64,000 nucleotides of DNA, from the IMG/VR virus record IMGVR_UViG_3300042543_000303, positions 1 through 64,000 of that record. One strand, 5' to 3'. Under the pieces are notes generated by a model. That model saw nothing but the letters and a program-made list of their open reading frames with translations. It ran no database searches and was not told the origin of the DNA. Origin of the DNA: a virus. A program made the translations under genes and the position numbers. Below are positions 31,336 to 41,832 of the stretch, piece by piece. Every line of letters begins with the position of its first letter. The stretch's first letter is position 1.

Positions 31336-33924
31336 CTACGACGCTGGAATGTTGGCAGAGAGCCCGCTCTGCGTACCGGTTCCACCCCACGGTGTTTGAG
31401 GAACTACTCGGTATCTAAACGCGCCGGAAACGGGCGGATTGGCGTAGCTGTCTTGAAACTGAGTGTTAGTGGTAGATCCAACCTCAGTGCCCGCGGACGT
31501 GCCCTGCCCTCGAAACACTGTGTAGCTGACCGTGCCTCCTCCGTTAGCATTGGACGCGCTCCAAGATATGTTGACATTATTGTTTGTGTTGTTAGCTGAA
31601 CCGCCGGGCGTCCCCGGAGCTCCAGGCGCTGCGCCTGTAGGTGTTGTAATAGAGCCAAGCGCTTCGACAGTGTTAATGCTATTTGTCATGCTAACTTTGT
31701 AGTAGTATGTCGTGTTTAGCGCAAAGTTTCCTGCGTCCAGCACGGACAAAAGCTGATTATTAGTGTTGGTTGTTCCGCCCGCAACGCTGCCGATGCTTGT
31801 CTGCGGGTTGGTGTTTTGTCCGCGGAAAACGGAATAGTTTGGAGTATTTCCGCTTCCAATATTTCCGCTGAAAATAACAAGAACTTCCCTAGCATTGCTT
31901 GACACTATAGGCAAAACGTTCACAGTCGGCTGCGTCACCGCCAGCTCGGATGATACAGCACTCCGCAAGCCAATGGCGCTTAGATTAACGTTCCCTGCGG
32001 CGAGCGTGTTCTGTGGAACTACTCTATAGTAGTAGCCTGTCGCACTGCCGGCGATGTTATCTGTAAAAGAAGTGTTAGCGATAAGACCAGACCGGTCTGT
32101 TGCAACGTTAGCGTCGTTTTGTCCGCGATACACGCGGTAGGAAAGATCACTACCCCCTCGAGCATCAGCGGCCGTCCAGTTGATCGTCGCTTGCGCGTTC
32201 GTAGCGTTAATGGTAGGGTTGCTAAACGCGGGGGTCCCGGGCGTGCTTGGAGAAGAATTTAGAACAACTTCAACGTACGGTCCAGCGCCTGCGCCGTTAA
32301 CTGCTCGCACTCTTACTCCGCATTTAGAACCGGAGAAAATACTTATGTCCGAGCTGGTGCTTGTTCCGTTGCTTGTCCAAATGTCATCAAAAGCGAATGA
32401 GCCGCCGGTGTCATCAAGATCGAAATCAAACTCATATCTGGTGATGGGGGTTCCAACGTCCGGAGCGCCCCAGGCAATGTTCCAGGTAATTAAACTACCA
32501 GAAGACCCGGCGGAAACGGCAGCCTGTCGCGGGTTAGTCACAGTGACGTTTTTAACAGCGGAAGGCACGCTCTGATGCGTGTAACTAACGCTACCTGGGA
32601 ATCCGTACTGGCCATCATAGGTTGCTCGTGAGATCGGACTAACGGTCACTGAGTACGCTCTGCCGGAAGTAAGTCCGCTCATTGTGATGCTTGTCCCAGT
32701 GGTAAATGCTGAGAAGTCGTCAACACCGCCCGCGGAAGCTCTAACCCAGTAGCCATTAGCGGTGCTCCCGCTCCAAGACACTGTCGCCGTAGTTGCCGTA
32801 GCGTACACGGGCGTGCTCACTGTTGGCGTAGACGGGTAAAACATGTTTGACTTAGTAAACGCGCTAGGAGAAAGCGCCGGAGAAGAACTTGTTCCTCCGC
32901 CGGTAAACACTAATGTTCCGTTGGTTAAATCCACAGGGTTAGCGACGGGTATCCACCCGTTAAAGATAGAAGGCGCCGTTGTCGACGGCGCCGCGGAGGC
33001 AGCCGCCACCGCGGTTAGCGGGTTCATCGTGACCCGGAACCGCGTGTTTGCCGCGTACGACGCGCTGGGGTGCGTCTTAATTTGGTACCCGCCAGACTGC
33101 CACGCGGTGTACGTTTCAATGTAGCTGGTTGTGACTGGGTTTACAACAAAAACGTCTACAATGTTGCTGTTGTTCGTAAAAACTATCTCCATTTCAATGT
33201 TTGGAGTAGAAGGTCTCTGATTTTCTGGAATGTCGTCTCTCCACATTTGATGATAGATACGAAACGTGGTCAGGTCAGACTTGTACCATACTTCATAGTG
33301 TCGAAATTGCCCGCTGAAGTATCGAAGAATTCTCGCAGTAAGAAGATCAAATGCCGTGGCAGAAGGAAAATTGCCGTTAGAGTCTGGGTCAAGCATGATA
33401 AAGGCGTTTGCGTTGACGCCAAGTGATACGCCGAACGAAAACGTGTAGTATGGATTTGGCACTGGTAGAATAATGGAAGCAGATGGAACTGCGGTAGACG
33501 CGCGCTCATTGGTACCGGTTATTAGGCATCGAAGAAACCTGCCAATATCCGTGTCTTGAACTGTGTATGACAAACCAGTCGCACTGGAAATGTTGCTGTA
33601 TGTGCCGCCTAGAGTGGGCGCACTCTGCCATTGATATGCGACAGCGTCGGGGCTTCTGTAGTCTGAAAAATCCCAGAAAAAATAATCGCTAAGCGACACT
33701 GTAAACCCGGGGACAGGGGTTCCTGTGACAAATGGCGTAGAGACGTTATCCGGCGGGTCAGGGTAGACAACTTGCCAAAACCCTCCCGGGTCAGGGCCTC
33801 TCCAGGCTGAGATTTTTTTCGCCAGGTACCAGTCAGTTGTTGGAGCACCAGTCGCTGTCGTCCTGAAAACTTTGAGCCTCTGGGCCAGATCCCAGACGTT
33901 ATTTCTAAACACCTTAAATGACAT
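31336..33924 (-). CDS. Tail protein with fibronectin type III domains
   Basis: 862 aa. The N-terminus (FRNNVWDLAQRLKVFRTT) resembles other phage tail tip proteins. A jelly-roll-like middle (about residues 160-300) is followed by at least five Fn3-like repeats of about 90 aa with the conserved W/L-Tyr pattern (TATVSWSGSTANGYWVR, AQATINWTAADARGGSDLSY, VNISWSASNANGGGTVSY), several ending in VPQTP/VPQNT. The repeats near the C-terminus share SYRVYRGQN/SVFRGQN/YTVFRGQG, i.e. recent duplication. A likely tail tip or fibre subunit that binds cell-wall carbohydrate. Confidence 0.75.
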   Translation of the reverse strand: MSFKVFRNNVWDLAQRLKVFRTTATGAPTTDWYLAKKISAWRGPDPGGFWQVVYPDPPDNVSTPFVTGTPVPGFTVSLSDYFFWDFSDYRSPDAVAYQWQSAPTLGGTYSNISSATGLSYTVQDTDIGRFLRCLITGTNERASTAVPSASIILPVPNPYYTFSFGVSLGVNANAFIMLDPDSNGNFPSATAFDLLTARILRYFSGQFRHYEVWYKSDLTTFRIYHQMWRDDIPENQRPSTPNIEMEIVFTNNSNIVDVFVVNPVTTSYIETYTAWQSGGYQIKTHPSASYAANTRFRVTMNPLTAVAAASAAPSTTAPSIFNGWIPVANPVDLTNGTLVFTGGGTSSSPALSPSAFTKSNMFYPSTPTVSTPVYATATTATVSWSGSTANGYWVRASAGGVDDFSAFTTGTSITMSGLTSGRAYSVTVSPISRATYDGQYGFPGSVSYTHQSVPSAVKNVTVTNPRQAAVSAGSSGSLITWNIAWGAPDVGTPITRYEFDFDLDDTGGSFAFDDIWTSNGTSTSSDISIFSGSKCGVRVRAVNGAGAGPYVEVVLNSSPSTPGTPAFSNPTINATNAQATINWTAADARGGSDLSYRVYRGQNDANVATDRSGLIANTSFTDNIAGSATGYYYRVVPQNTLAAGNVNLSAIGLRSAVSSELAVTQPTVNVLPIVSSNAREVLVIFSGNIGSGNTPNYSVFRGQNTNPQTSIGSVAGGTTNTNNQLLSVLDAGNFALNTTYYYKVSMTNSINTVEALGSITTPTGAAPGAPGTPGGSANNTNNNVNISWSASNANGGGTVSYTVFRGQGTSAGTEVGSTTNTQFQDSYANPPVSGAFRYRVVPQTPWGGTGTQSGLSANIPAS

Positions 33925-33938
33925 GACAACCAGACCCG

Positions 33939-36341
33939 TCAGAATTCAATGTGTATGTCTCCGGCAGTTCTGCCTGATGTTGGGGCAGTACCACCGTATG
34001 TTATCTTATTTGTCGTTGTTCCGTCCGTTGCGTTGCTGTAGCCTCCAGAGTTTCCATCCACAGCGGTGCCGTTGACAGTGAAAGTGCCTTGGATATTTGT
34101 ATTTCCTACTATTAGAATGGATCCGGATCCTCCGGTACTGATGTTGTAACTAGAAGCAAACATTGAAATAGTAGAAGTTGCAGGACCAGTAGTCGCCAGA
34201 TTAATTTCTGGGGGAAACCCGCTGGCCCCTCCGGGATCATAGCCTTCAATATTTAGGGTCTGATCTGTAGTAGGAGACGCACCAACCGTAAGATACATAC
34301 GGGCTGGCACAACGGGGGATGAACTCGACCTTGCTATTTTTGATAGAGATGGCGTGACGTAGACAAATTCAAGCAGGTCAGATTTAGCCCGGCCATCTAC
34401 ATTAGACATTCTAATAAAGTTATTGTTTGCTCCGACCGCAGTCTGGAAAGAATTCGCAGTAATGCCGCCGGAAAAAGTTCCATTCGCGCCAACCAGGGTC
34501 CCAGAGATGTTTAGGCTACTGCCATTCCATTCAACGTATTTGGAAGAGCCTCCAACTCTAAACTCGGCTGTGGCGCCAGTCTGGCTGAGGGTCCAGTAGT
34601 TGTTGGAGTTCAAGAACAACCCATCACGGACAGACATCACGTCTTTGCCGAAAGCGTACGTGGTGCCTTGGATAGTCAACTTTCCCTTGACGGTCCCCCC
34701 GGTGGGGTTAGTTTCGCCTTCGAATGAAGCCGTGCCGTCAGACGCTCTGATATAGAAGATTGGATTGGTAGCGGTGCCCTTGTAGCCGAAAATGCCGTCT
34801 GATGTCATCTCCACTCGGGTATTGGAGTCGGCAGTTTTGAAGGTGCCTCCCCCGGTGAGGGTAATATCCCCGCCGGTCAGTTTAAGAAGACCAGAGACTG
34901 TGTCGTAAGTCAATTGCTTGGTGCTTGACCCGACGCTAAACGCGGTTGACCCTCCAGTGTTCGACACCGTCCAGTGATTGTTGGCGTCAATTCTGAGGCC
35001 GTCTCGGTTCGACAGAACGTTCTGCCCGATCTCGATTCTGTCTACTGCCCCGGCGATAGCGCGAATACTAAGTTTTCCCTTTATCACGCCGCCGGTAGGG
35101 TTGGTAGTTCCCTCAAAGTTGACCGCGCCACCCTTAGTGACTGTCAACCCCTCAGTGCCAGAAGACCCAGCCTTGAAAATAAGACTGGTAGAGCCTGTAA
35201 CCGAGTTGGGGCGGTACCAGTAGTTGTAAGGGCCTAGGCGTATGCCGTCTTCTGCCTCGGTAGGGCCGACATCGGGTCCAATCAAAAGTGCTTCGTCGCC
35301 AGTACCGACTTTAAGTTGTCCAGATATGCTCAGACGATCAATGCTGTCAGGTGTGTTGAATTTGATAAATTCCTCAGTGTCTCCGAGAAAGAACGAGCCT
35401 TGAGTCGCGTCGAGGCGGAACAGTGCCGGAAGCGATGACTGTGAAGCCGAGTCAAGACCATAGGTCTCGCCGTCAGGGTTGCTTAGCACTGTGATTCCGG
35501 CGTAGAAGGTAGAAGAAAAATCAACCTCCGCGCCTTCGTCGTGCGCCGCGGACGACCCGGAGACACCGCGCACAACAGCTAGGGTTGTCCCAGTTCGCGC
35601 AGTTACGAGAACTACTTCCTCGTCAGGAGTCCCCGCGTCGATCTTTAAGTTGTACGTCACGGCGGGCGACGGCAAACCAGACGCATCCGCTATCGTCAAC
35701 GTGGTAGCCGAGCTAGTTATCGCCGCAGCAAGCTCACTGCTAAACTCGATATCTCCAGACCCGCCCGAGATCTCGAGGCGCGAAAAGCCTTCAGACGTGG
35801 GGTACTGGCCTACACGGATGATCGCAGCCGCGTCAAGCACACCAGTTGCGATCTTACCCGCGTTAAGAAAACGAAATGCCGCGTCGCCAAAAAGAGCCGG
35901 CTCCCACGAGTCACCGTCCCACTGGTACGGAGTGTACTTAGGCCGCCCGTCGGTGTCCAGCGACGTGTCGTACCAGATGTCATCAACTTGATACGTGCCT
36001 TCGTCTGGCCGCGTAGCACTAAAGAATAGAGAGTTCTTGCCATTAGCCGCGTTGGTAGAAAACGTCGCCGACGAGACTAACGCGTCAGTGATGCCGAAAC
36101 CCTGCTCCTCCGTTGTATCTCCAGTGGAATCACCGCTGCTGTATGTCTGCTGTAAAAGAGTGAGCAATTCAGGGCTCAGCTTGTCAAGAGTGATCAACCC
36201 CGGAGCAAGCATGTCCGAGGTAACACTCCACGAGTCAATGGAAGAACGTGGCCGCCGCTCGACAGACTTAAGGCGACGGTCAAGATCGTTGAGGTTCTGT
36301 CCGAGGTCTTTCTTGGCAGTCCTACGACGACTGGTTGCCAA
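33939..36341 (-). CDS. Minor tail protein with fibre-like repeats
   Basis: 800 aa from TTG 36341, with GGAGG only three bases before, a tight spacing that makes the start less sure; it overlaps the upstream gene by 20 bases. The N-terminus is a basic coiled-coil (KKDLGQNLNDLDRRLKSVERR). The second half contains repeats of the pattern NPTGGVIKGKLSI / NPTGGTVKGKLTI, followed by a conserved RDGLxxxxNNHW unit. The C-terminus carries FTVNGTAVDG and a Gly/Thr-rich end like fibre tips. A trimeric central or side tail fibre is likely. Confidence 0.7.
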   Translation of the reverse strand: MATSRRRTAKKDLGQNLNDLDRRLKSVERRPRSSIDSWSVTSDMLAPGLITLDKLSPELLTLLQQTYSSGDSTGDTTEEQGFGITDALVSSATFSTNAANGKNSLFFSATRPDEGTYQVDDIWYDTSLDTDGRPKYTPYQWDGDSWEPALFGDAAFRFLNAGKIATGVLDAAAIIRVGQYPTSEGFSRLEISGGSGDIEFSSELAAAITSSATTLTIADASGLPSPAVTYNLKIDAGTPDEEVVLVTARTGTTLAVVRGVSGSSAAHDEGAEVDFSSTFYAGITVLSNPDGETYGLDSASQSSLPALFRLDATQGSFFLGDTEEFIKFNTPDSIDRLSISGQLKVGTGDEALLIGPDVGPTEAEDGIRLGPYNYWYRPNSVTGSTSLIFKAGSSGTEGLTVTKGGAVNFEGTTNPTGGVIKGKLSIRAIAGAVDRIEIGQNVLSNRDGLRIDANNHWTVSNTGGSTAFSVGSSTKQLTYDTVSGLLKLTGGDITLTGGGTFKTADSNTRVEMTSDGIFGYKGTATNPIFYIRASDGTASFEGETNPTGGTVKGKLTIQGTTYAFGKDVMSVRDGLFLNSNNYWTLSQTGATAEFRVGGSSKYVEWNGSSLNISGTLVGANGTFSGGITANSFQTAVGANNNFIRMSNVDGRAKSDLLEFVYVTPSLSKIARSSSSPVVPARMYLTVGASPTTDQTLNIEGYDPGGASGFPPEINLATTGPATSTISMFASSYNISTGGSGSILIVGNTNIQGTFTVNGTAVDGNSGGYSNATDGTTTNKITYGGTAPTSGRTAGDIHIEF

Positions 36342-39300
36342 TTTCCTCCACCTCCACGTCTCTGATCAGCTCGAGATCGACAGTCTCGGGCACGCCGTAT
36401 GCGTCTGGCACGTCCACTTTAAACCCTAGAATCTTACGGACAATCATATCGTCCCGTGGCTCTTGGTCACTTGCAAGACGCAGGCGAACAAAGGCATCGT
36501 CGAAAAGCAAAGAGCACCAGTCCCCCGGGACGTAACTGCCGACCTCTGGATCCATAGACCCATTGACCGACACGGTCAAGTCGTCGATTGGCGGCAAAGC
36601 CTCATTGAGATAGCTCTTGGCTTGGTCGTACAGGTCAATGGCGCCGCTTTGCGCGTCAATTTGCTCGGCCGCGTCGAGTACCGGCCAACCCGAGCGAAGC
36701 ATCTTCTTGGAGCTGGCTCCAGCCATTGGCTGCTTCGTATCATCGCCGCCAGCTGTCGAATTCGTGCCAGTAACCCACATGCGTGTCGCCGCGTTCTCCG
36801 CTGATTCCTCGAACTTGAACGATGCGATGTTTCCGGGGTAGTCAAACACGAACTTGTCCGCCCCTAGGCTGGCGGCACTGCGGATGTCGCCGGGTTCTGG
36901 GTCGTCGGGGTAGTCGTACCCAGAGAGAACCAGTGTTCGCTTGAATGACTGAGTAGCAGTATCAAACGCACAGTCAATACGGTACTCAAAGCCGTTCGGG
37001 CCTGACGATGCTTCTTCGAGAATCTCGCCCACGCTCAAAAGACTACTACCGATGAAAATCTCGCGGCGAGTAAACACGCCAGCGTTGGTTTCCTCTGAAA
37101 ACTCAATGCCGATATCCGAGTTATCTTCGAATCCTCCATACGTACCAGCGTACACGCGGGGCCCGAGAGTAGCCGTACCACCGCCCTTAACTTCGATCGT
37201 ATTAGTTTCAGTGATGATCTCATCTCGCGAAATCTTAATGGGTTCAAACTCGAAGTCACTGGTGATTTTCGCTGTAGCATTCGCGGGGGGCTCGTTATCA
37301 TTGCCAGCTCGGTCTGGGAAGTCTTTGACGAACTTCGAAAGAGTCTCAAAGCGAATATTAGCGCCACTGGCGATGTTAGCTGTCGTATCCGCAGATAGAG
37401 TGATCTTCTTCCCATTAGTAGCAACTGAACTAACGAGCGTGCCCGCCGGGATACCCGTGGCATGCACGGTCATCCCGGCGGAAATGTTCTTTGTATCAGT
37501 GACAGTAATCGTCTGAGAGCCAGATGCTACCTGGCCGCCGGCGATCTGCACGGTGATGTTTTTAGCCTCGCCCGTGGTCTTCTTGGTTAGCTCGACAGTG
37601 GTTGAGCCCCCGGACGTGCTGATGCTTTTAATTTTCGCATCGGCCGGCACGCCTGAGCATGCGATCGTCATGTCAACAAGCAGACCTGTAGACGTTTCTC
37701 CGCTATTAAGCGTCATCTCCGTGCTGCCTTTACTAAAAACAACGTTCTTCTGCGCGTTGACTTGCTTCTTAAACGTGAACCGATTCGCGCCTGGAGTGCC
37801 GTCAATAACCCACGAGCCGTTGTACCCCTTATCGTTAGGGTCACCAAAGTTGGAGATCGTGACCGTCTCGCCAATACGGTACCCGTGTGGCGTATTGGTG
37901 TAAAGAGTAACAACGCCACCGCGACTGGTTCGTCGCGTGATACTCCGCGAACGGTTGATTAGATATGTAACTTGATTGTTGGCAGGAATCGTGTCGATCT
38001 CATGCTCGCCGTCAAAAGGAGCATTAGCGCCTTGCACCTTGATTTTTCCGGTAGTTAGATAGTTATGCGGAGTTTCCACCTCGAGTTTGACAACCCACTT
38101 TTCGGGTGATGCCTGATAGTCGATTCCGCGCTTTGTGATGTTGCGCTTGAAGTACCAGAACGAATTACTTAAAGACTGCCTGTTGTATACCAACCTATCT
38201 GGCGCCGTGATTTCGTCGATTTGCTCAGTCTCGTCGAAAAGGTCCATGTCCTGATTGGTGATAGACGTCTTGCTGCGCGGGCGATTAGCGTTGACAACCA
38301 CTTCATCGCCGACGCTGGCATTGTGATTCTCGGCGAGCGTCAGCGTAACCTTGCCACCAGTAACGCTGAAGGCAGTGATGTCGAGTGTGCGAAGCCCGTC
38401 CTCAGCTGCGGCCGCAAGATCACTGCCGGCGTTTTCGTACTCAAAGCTGAGCTCGCTTGGCGTGCTAGTTACTGCGTACAGGCCGTCAAAAACTTCATCC
38501 ACGTCCTTGACGACAACCTCTTGTCCTGGAATCAGTGTATGAGGACGATTGAGCGTCAGCCGGGCAGTGTTCTCTGTGCGCTGCTTGCCAAGGACCGAGT
38601 ACTCAGCTGTAAAGCCAGGCTGGTACTCATCACGAGGGATTTCGATCCCTGCAAAGTCGTCTGCGGTACGCTTGACGATATCCCGCACGAACTTGTAATT
38701 GTCCATGCTCTTGCGGAACGTTGCCGACGTTGTCTCAGTGCCCGAGATCGTCTCGTTCGAATCAATCAGTACCGTGAAAGTTGAAGCGTTTGGAGTTTGG
38801 TAAACGGTAGCGCCTCCGTCAAGCGCAGGCTGACCTGTCCCGATAATGATGATGTCGTTGCCTGGCGCAAGCAAGTGCTCTCTTGGCTCCGAGCCTTCGC
38901 CCAAGTCGACCGGCCGCGTCGTGAATGTTGCCAGGCCGTCGATCGCCGAATACGAACCAAGTTGAATGGGCGCGTCCATCGAGTAGATGCCTACAGGGGT
39001 GCCGGATGAGCGATCGACTAGAGTCTTCCAGACAAAGCGATGGTAGAAGTAGCTGATGAACTCAGCGCCGGACACAGACAGCGTGCGGTTTTCAGGGTCG
39101 TACTCGCGTGACCAAATGATACCACCCCAAACGCACGCGTCGTTGCGCATGACGTACAGCGCGGTGCGGCCGGGCATCGTTGAGTTGTAAAGATCCAAGT
39201 GAGTGTTCTCGTCGATGACGGGGATATTTCCTGAAAACTCACCAGCTCGGCGAATAGCCCGGCTCCAGCCCACACCCTGAAAAGGGATCTCTGCGAGAAG

Positions 39301-39354
39301 TGTGTTAGTGAGCAGATCAGTCGTGAAGTAGCGGTACCTTGCACCGGTGTCCAT
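36322..39354 (-). CDS. Minor tail protein (Gp37-like tail tip protein) with FCCH-like modules
   Basis: 1010 aa. Residues 1-120 match the start of siphovirus Gp37-like tail tip proteins of actinophages (GVGWSRAIRRAGEFSGNIPV, then RTALYVMRND-x-x-VWGGIIW and SVSGAEFISYF). Several insertions of a beta-domain with the pattern T-x-HG/N-x-x-x-x-G-x-x-V follow (about 220-280, 300-345, 395-450, 455-510). The C-terminal 300 residues return to the tail hub type (DCAFDTATQSFKRTLVLSGYD and later a LPPIDDLTVSVNGS stretch). It would form the tail tip hub. The start has AAGGACG. Confidence 0.75.
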   Translation of the reverse strand: MDTGARYRYFTTDLLTNTLLAEIPFQGVGWSRAIRRAGEFSGNIPVIDENTHLDLYNSTMPGRTALYVMRNDACVWGGIIWSREYDPENRTLSVSGAEFISYFYHRFVWKTLVDRSSGTPVGIYSMDAPIQLGSYSAIDGLATFTTRPVDLGEGSEPREHLLAPGNDIIIIGTGQPALDGGATVYQTPNASTFTVLIDSNETISGTETTSATFRKSMDNYKFVRDIVKRTADDFAGIEIPRDEYQPGFTAEYSVLGKQRTENTARLTLNRPHTLIPGQEVVVKDVDEVFDGLYAVTSTPSELSFEYENAGSDLAAAAEDGLRTLDITAFSVTGGKVTLTLAENHNASVGDEVVVNANRPRSKTSITNQDMDLFDETEQIDEITAPDRLVYNRQSLSNSFWYFKRNITKRGIDYQASPEKWVVKLEVETPHNYLTTGKIKVQGANAPFDGEHEIDTIPANNQVTYLINRSRSITRRTSRGGVVTLYTNTPHGYRIGETVTISNFGDPNDKGYNGSWVIDGTPGANRFTFKKQVNAQKNVVFSKGSTEMTLNSGETSTGLLVDMTIACSGVPADAKIKSISTSGGSTTVELTKKTTGEAKNITVQIAGGQVASGSQTITVTDTKNISAGMTVHATGIPAGTLVSSVATNGKKITLSADTTANIASGANIRFETLSKFVKDFPDRAGNDNEPPANATAKITSDFEFEPIKISRDEIITETNTIEVKGGGTATLGPRVYAGTYGGFEDNSDIGIEFSEETNAGVFTRREIFIGSSLLSVGEILEEASSGPNGFEYRIDCAFDTATQSFKRTLVLSGYDYPDDPEPGDIRSAASLGADKFVFDYPGNIASFKFEESAENAATRMWVTGTNSTAGGDDTKQPMAGASSKKMLRSGWPVLDAAEQIDAQSGAIDLYDQAKSYLNEALPPIDDLTVSVNGSMDPEVGSYVPGDWCSLLFDDAFVRLRLASDQEPRDDMIVRKILGFKVDVPDAYGVPETVDLELIRDVEVEEIGNQSS

Positions 39355-39393
39355 CGTCCTTTTTCTCCGCCTTAGTGTCGTTAGAGTTGATTA

Positions 39394-41832
39394 TTACGCG
39401 AGCCAGCCAGAGCGATACTTCAATGCCACAACGGCGGTTGATGCCGCGTTGCCAGCGTCCACGACCTTGATCGCGTTTGCGCCTGGCGCAAACTTGATCC
39501 AGTCCGTCACGGCCGCAAGTTTTCCTCGCGCGTAGGGCGCCTGCCCGTTAAGCAAAACCGAACGCATAGATGTGTCAATGACCAGCCGATCTGTGCCTCC
39601 AGACACTGTGCCGCTCGAGGTTGTCTCCTCTATCACGGTAGAGTTTCCACTGCCGACAGTGTTAGTTAGTCCGACGATAGAAAATGTCGTAACTCGCCCT
39701 CCCGTGCTGTTCTGTCCCTGAGCGTTCACCGAAGCGTTCTCAAACGAAGCCAGCGACGACTTAGCAGCCGCGCTGATCGGCGCCTCTCCGCTTGCCACGC
39801 CGAAGTACTCGATAAGACCGGTTTTCGTAGTCGAAGGAGGAATAACGTCGTAGTAGTACCTGGTAGCGTTCACCTTCGTGATTGCAAATGATCCATTCAA
39901 ACCGGTCGGTGCTCGCCCAGCCTTCAGGGGAGTGCGCAGGCGCAGGGTGTCCCCGCTCTCAAACCTGTGACTTGTCTCAGTATTGACTGTGACGCGGTAG
40001 TACTTGCCAGACGCTTTAGCAATCGCGATGCTAGCGGTTTCAACATTAAAACTGGCTACGTTGAATGTAAACGTGAAGTCTGTTTTGGCGGCCGGCTCTA
40101 CCGTGATCTCGCTGCTGGTCAAGTTTACCGGGCGACCGCACCCTCCAACGTAGATTAAGTCATTAGTCGTGAACCCGTGCTTATCCCAAGTTTCGAGCGT
40201 AATGACGTCGTCATTCGCGCTGTTTGAGGCCGTGTACGACTTAAACTTCACCGCGCGCGCGCGATTGGCGTAGTAGCGAAGGCTTAAGCCGTTGCCTGCC
40301 ACCGAGAGAACAGTCCCATTCGTAATGTTTACTGCGGGTGAGATGTTGTCTACCGTGATGGAGTCGCCGGCTACAAAATCAACTGGGTCGCCAGAGTACA
40401 AAGTCACGATCGACGCGACGGCAGTAGCCGATGCTGCGCCTGACGCAAGAGTCGCAAGCGCAGGGACGTTAACCGTGAACGTGTTAGCTGTTGGCGTCGC
40501 TACGATCTCAAAGCGTCCATTGAGCGCCACCGCGCCAGCAGTGAAACCCGACATAAGAACCTCAATGCCGGGGACGAGCTGGTGCGCTGCCGACGTAGTC
40601 AGTGTTGCGACGCTGGCTGTCACGCTGCGTGAGGAAATATTTAACGTCTCCCCGAGCCTGTACGAAGTAAAACCGCTGCTGCGAGTGAGTTCTAGTGCGT
40701 AAGAGAATGAATTCTCTGTTGGCACGTCGGTGATCACGTGCGTGCCGTTAAACTCCGCGTTGACTCCAGACACAGTCACGGTCTTACCGACGTACAGCTT
40801 GTGCGGCCCTTCAGTCGTCAACGTAGCGTAGCCGTTGAAGTACGAACGCTTGATGATGTTTGTTGTCGTGGTACCGCCAACAAGATTTGTGGTTACGGTA
40901 AGCTTCTGCTTGGTCGTCGTGTTCTCGATCGTCAGCGGCCCGGTAACCGGACCATCAATGGTAATAATCCCGCCTACCGCGACGTTGCCGGCGTTAGTAA
41001 TCGTGTATTCGCCGCTAATTGTCGTGTTCTTGGGCGAGATCGTAGCGGTCGTGTACCCGTCAACACCAGACCAAGAGTATTTGATCGGGTCCGCCGCAGT
41101 CAGGTCTGCTCTGAAATTGATGCGCCCACGAGAGCCAACAACCTCAATCTCTGGTTGCGAGCCAAGACGAACAAACGCTGCCTTGGTTAGCCCATCGCCA
41201 GACTGCACGCTGCCAATCGCGAAGGTGTCGGAGATGCCGCTACCCGTCGAGGCGAATGTTACCGCCGCGCCGCTGGAGCTAATCACCGCGAAAGTTCCGT
41301 TGACGGCGGAGACGTTGGACGAGACGGTAATCGAGTCGCCAGCGATAAATGGATTAGTCCCGCTAAGTGTGACAGTCGCTACGTTTGACGCTCGAGAAAC
41401 CTTCGCGATCTTGGCGAACTTGGTAGCCTGCCGCTCAACTGTCTTAAGCCAGGCTCCAGTGTACACCAGATTAAGCGCGCGGGCAAGTGAGTCCCGCGCG
41501 GCGAGAACAAACGACGGGCTTGGGACTAGTATCGAGCCCCTAAGCGTAACCTCGCGAGACTGGTAGCGACCAGACACGTCGTACGAGCCGTCGCCAAAGG
41601 CGCGCTCGACACTCGGGTAGTCAGGTTCGGCAAGCGTCCACCAATTTTCGATATCGGTGCATACCCAGACCACACCGTTGCCGTCTCGAGTGTTGAGCGT
41701 AAGATCTCCTAGGGCGACGTCTCCTAGGAGTTTCATTCCGGTAATTACCGGTTCATCGAGAGGCGTCAGCCCCTTACGGACGAAGTGGTTTTCACTGCGC
41801 TGGAACGCAGGAGTGACATTCTCAGCGGCCAT
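39394..41832 (-). CDS. Distal tail/minor tail protein rich in FCCH-like modules
   Basis: 812 aa. ATG immediately follows the tape measure stop. Residues 20-130 (GMKLLGDVALGDLTLNTRDG, then REVTLRGSILVPSPSFVLA) look like the distal tail protein start. At least six beta-modules follow, e.g. ATLTTEGPHKLYVGKTVTVS and ATLTTSAAHQLVPGIEVLMS, each with an NG near the end (FNGTHVI, LNGRFEI). The C-terminal 120 residues return to a compact domain. Expanded module number suggests a decorated tail tip, perhaps carbohydrate binding. Confidence 0.72.
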   Translation of the reverse strand: MAAENVTPAFQRSENHFVRKGLTPLDEPVITGMKLLGDVALGDLTLNTRDGNGVVWVCTDIENWWTLAEPDYPSVERAFGDGSYDVSGRYQSREVTLRGSILVPSPSFVLAARDSLARALNLVYTGAWLKTVERQATKFAKIAKVSRASNVATVTLSGTNPFIAGDSITVSSNVSAVNGTFAVISSSGAAVTFASTGSGISDTFAIGSVQSGDGLTKAAFVRLGSQPEIEVVGSRGRINFRADLTAADPIKYSWSGVDGYTTATISPKNTTISGEYTITNAGNVAVGGIITIDGPVTGPLTIENTTTKQKLTVTTNLVGGTTTTNIIKRSYFNGYATLTTEGPHKLYVGKTVTVSGVNAEFNGTHVITDVPTENSFSYALELTRSSGFTSYRLGETLNISSRSVTASVATLTTSAAHQLVPGIEVLMSGFTAGAVALNGRFEIVATPTANTFTVNVPALATLASGAASATAVASIVTLYSGDPVDFVAGDSITVDNISPAVNITNGTVLSVAGNGLSLRYYANRARAVKFKSYTASNSANDDVITLETWDKHGFTTNDLIYVGGCGRPVNLTSSEITVEPAAKTDFTFTFNVASFNVETASIAIAKASGKYYRVTVNTETSHRFESGDTLRLRTPLKAGRAPTGLNGSFAITKVNATRYYYDVIPPSTTKTGLIEYFGVASGEAPISAAAKSSLASFENASVNAQGQNSTGGRVTTFSIVGLTNTVGSGNSTVIEETTSSGTVSGGTDRLVIDTSMRSVLLNGQAPYARGKLAAVTDWIKFAPGANAIKVVDAGNAASTAVVALKYRSGWLA

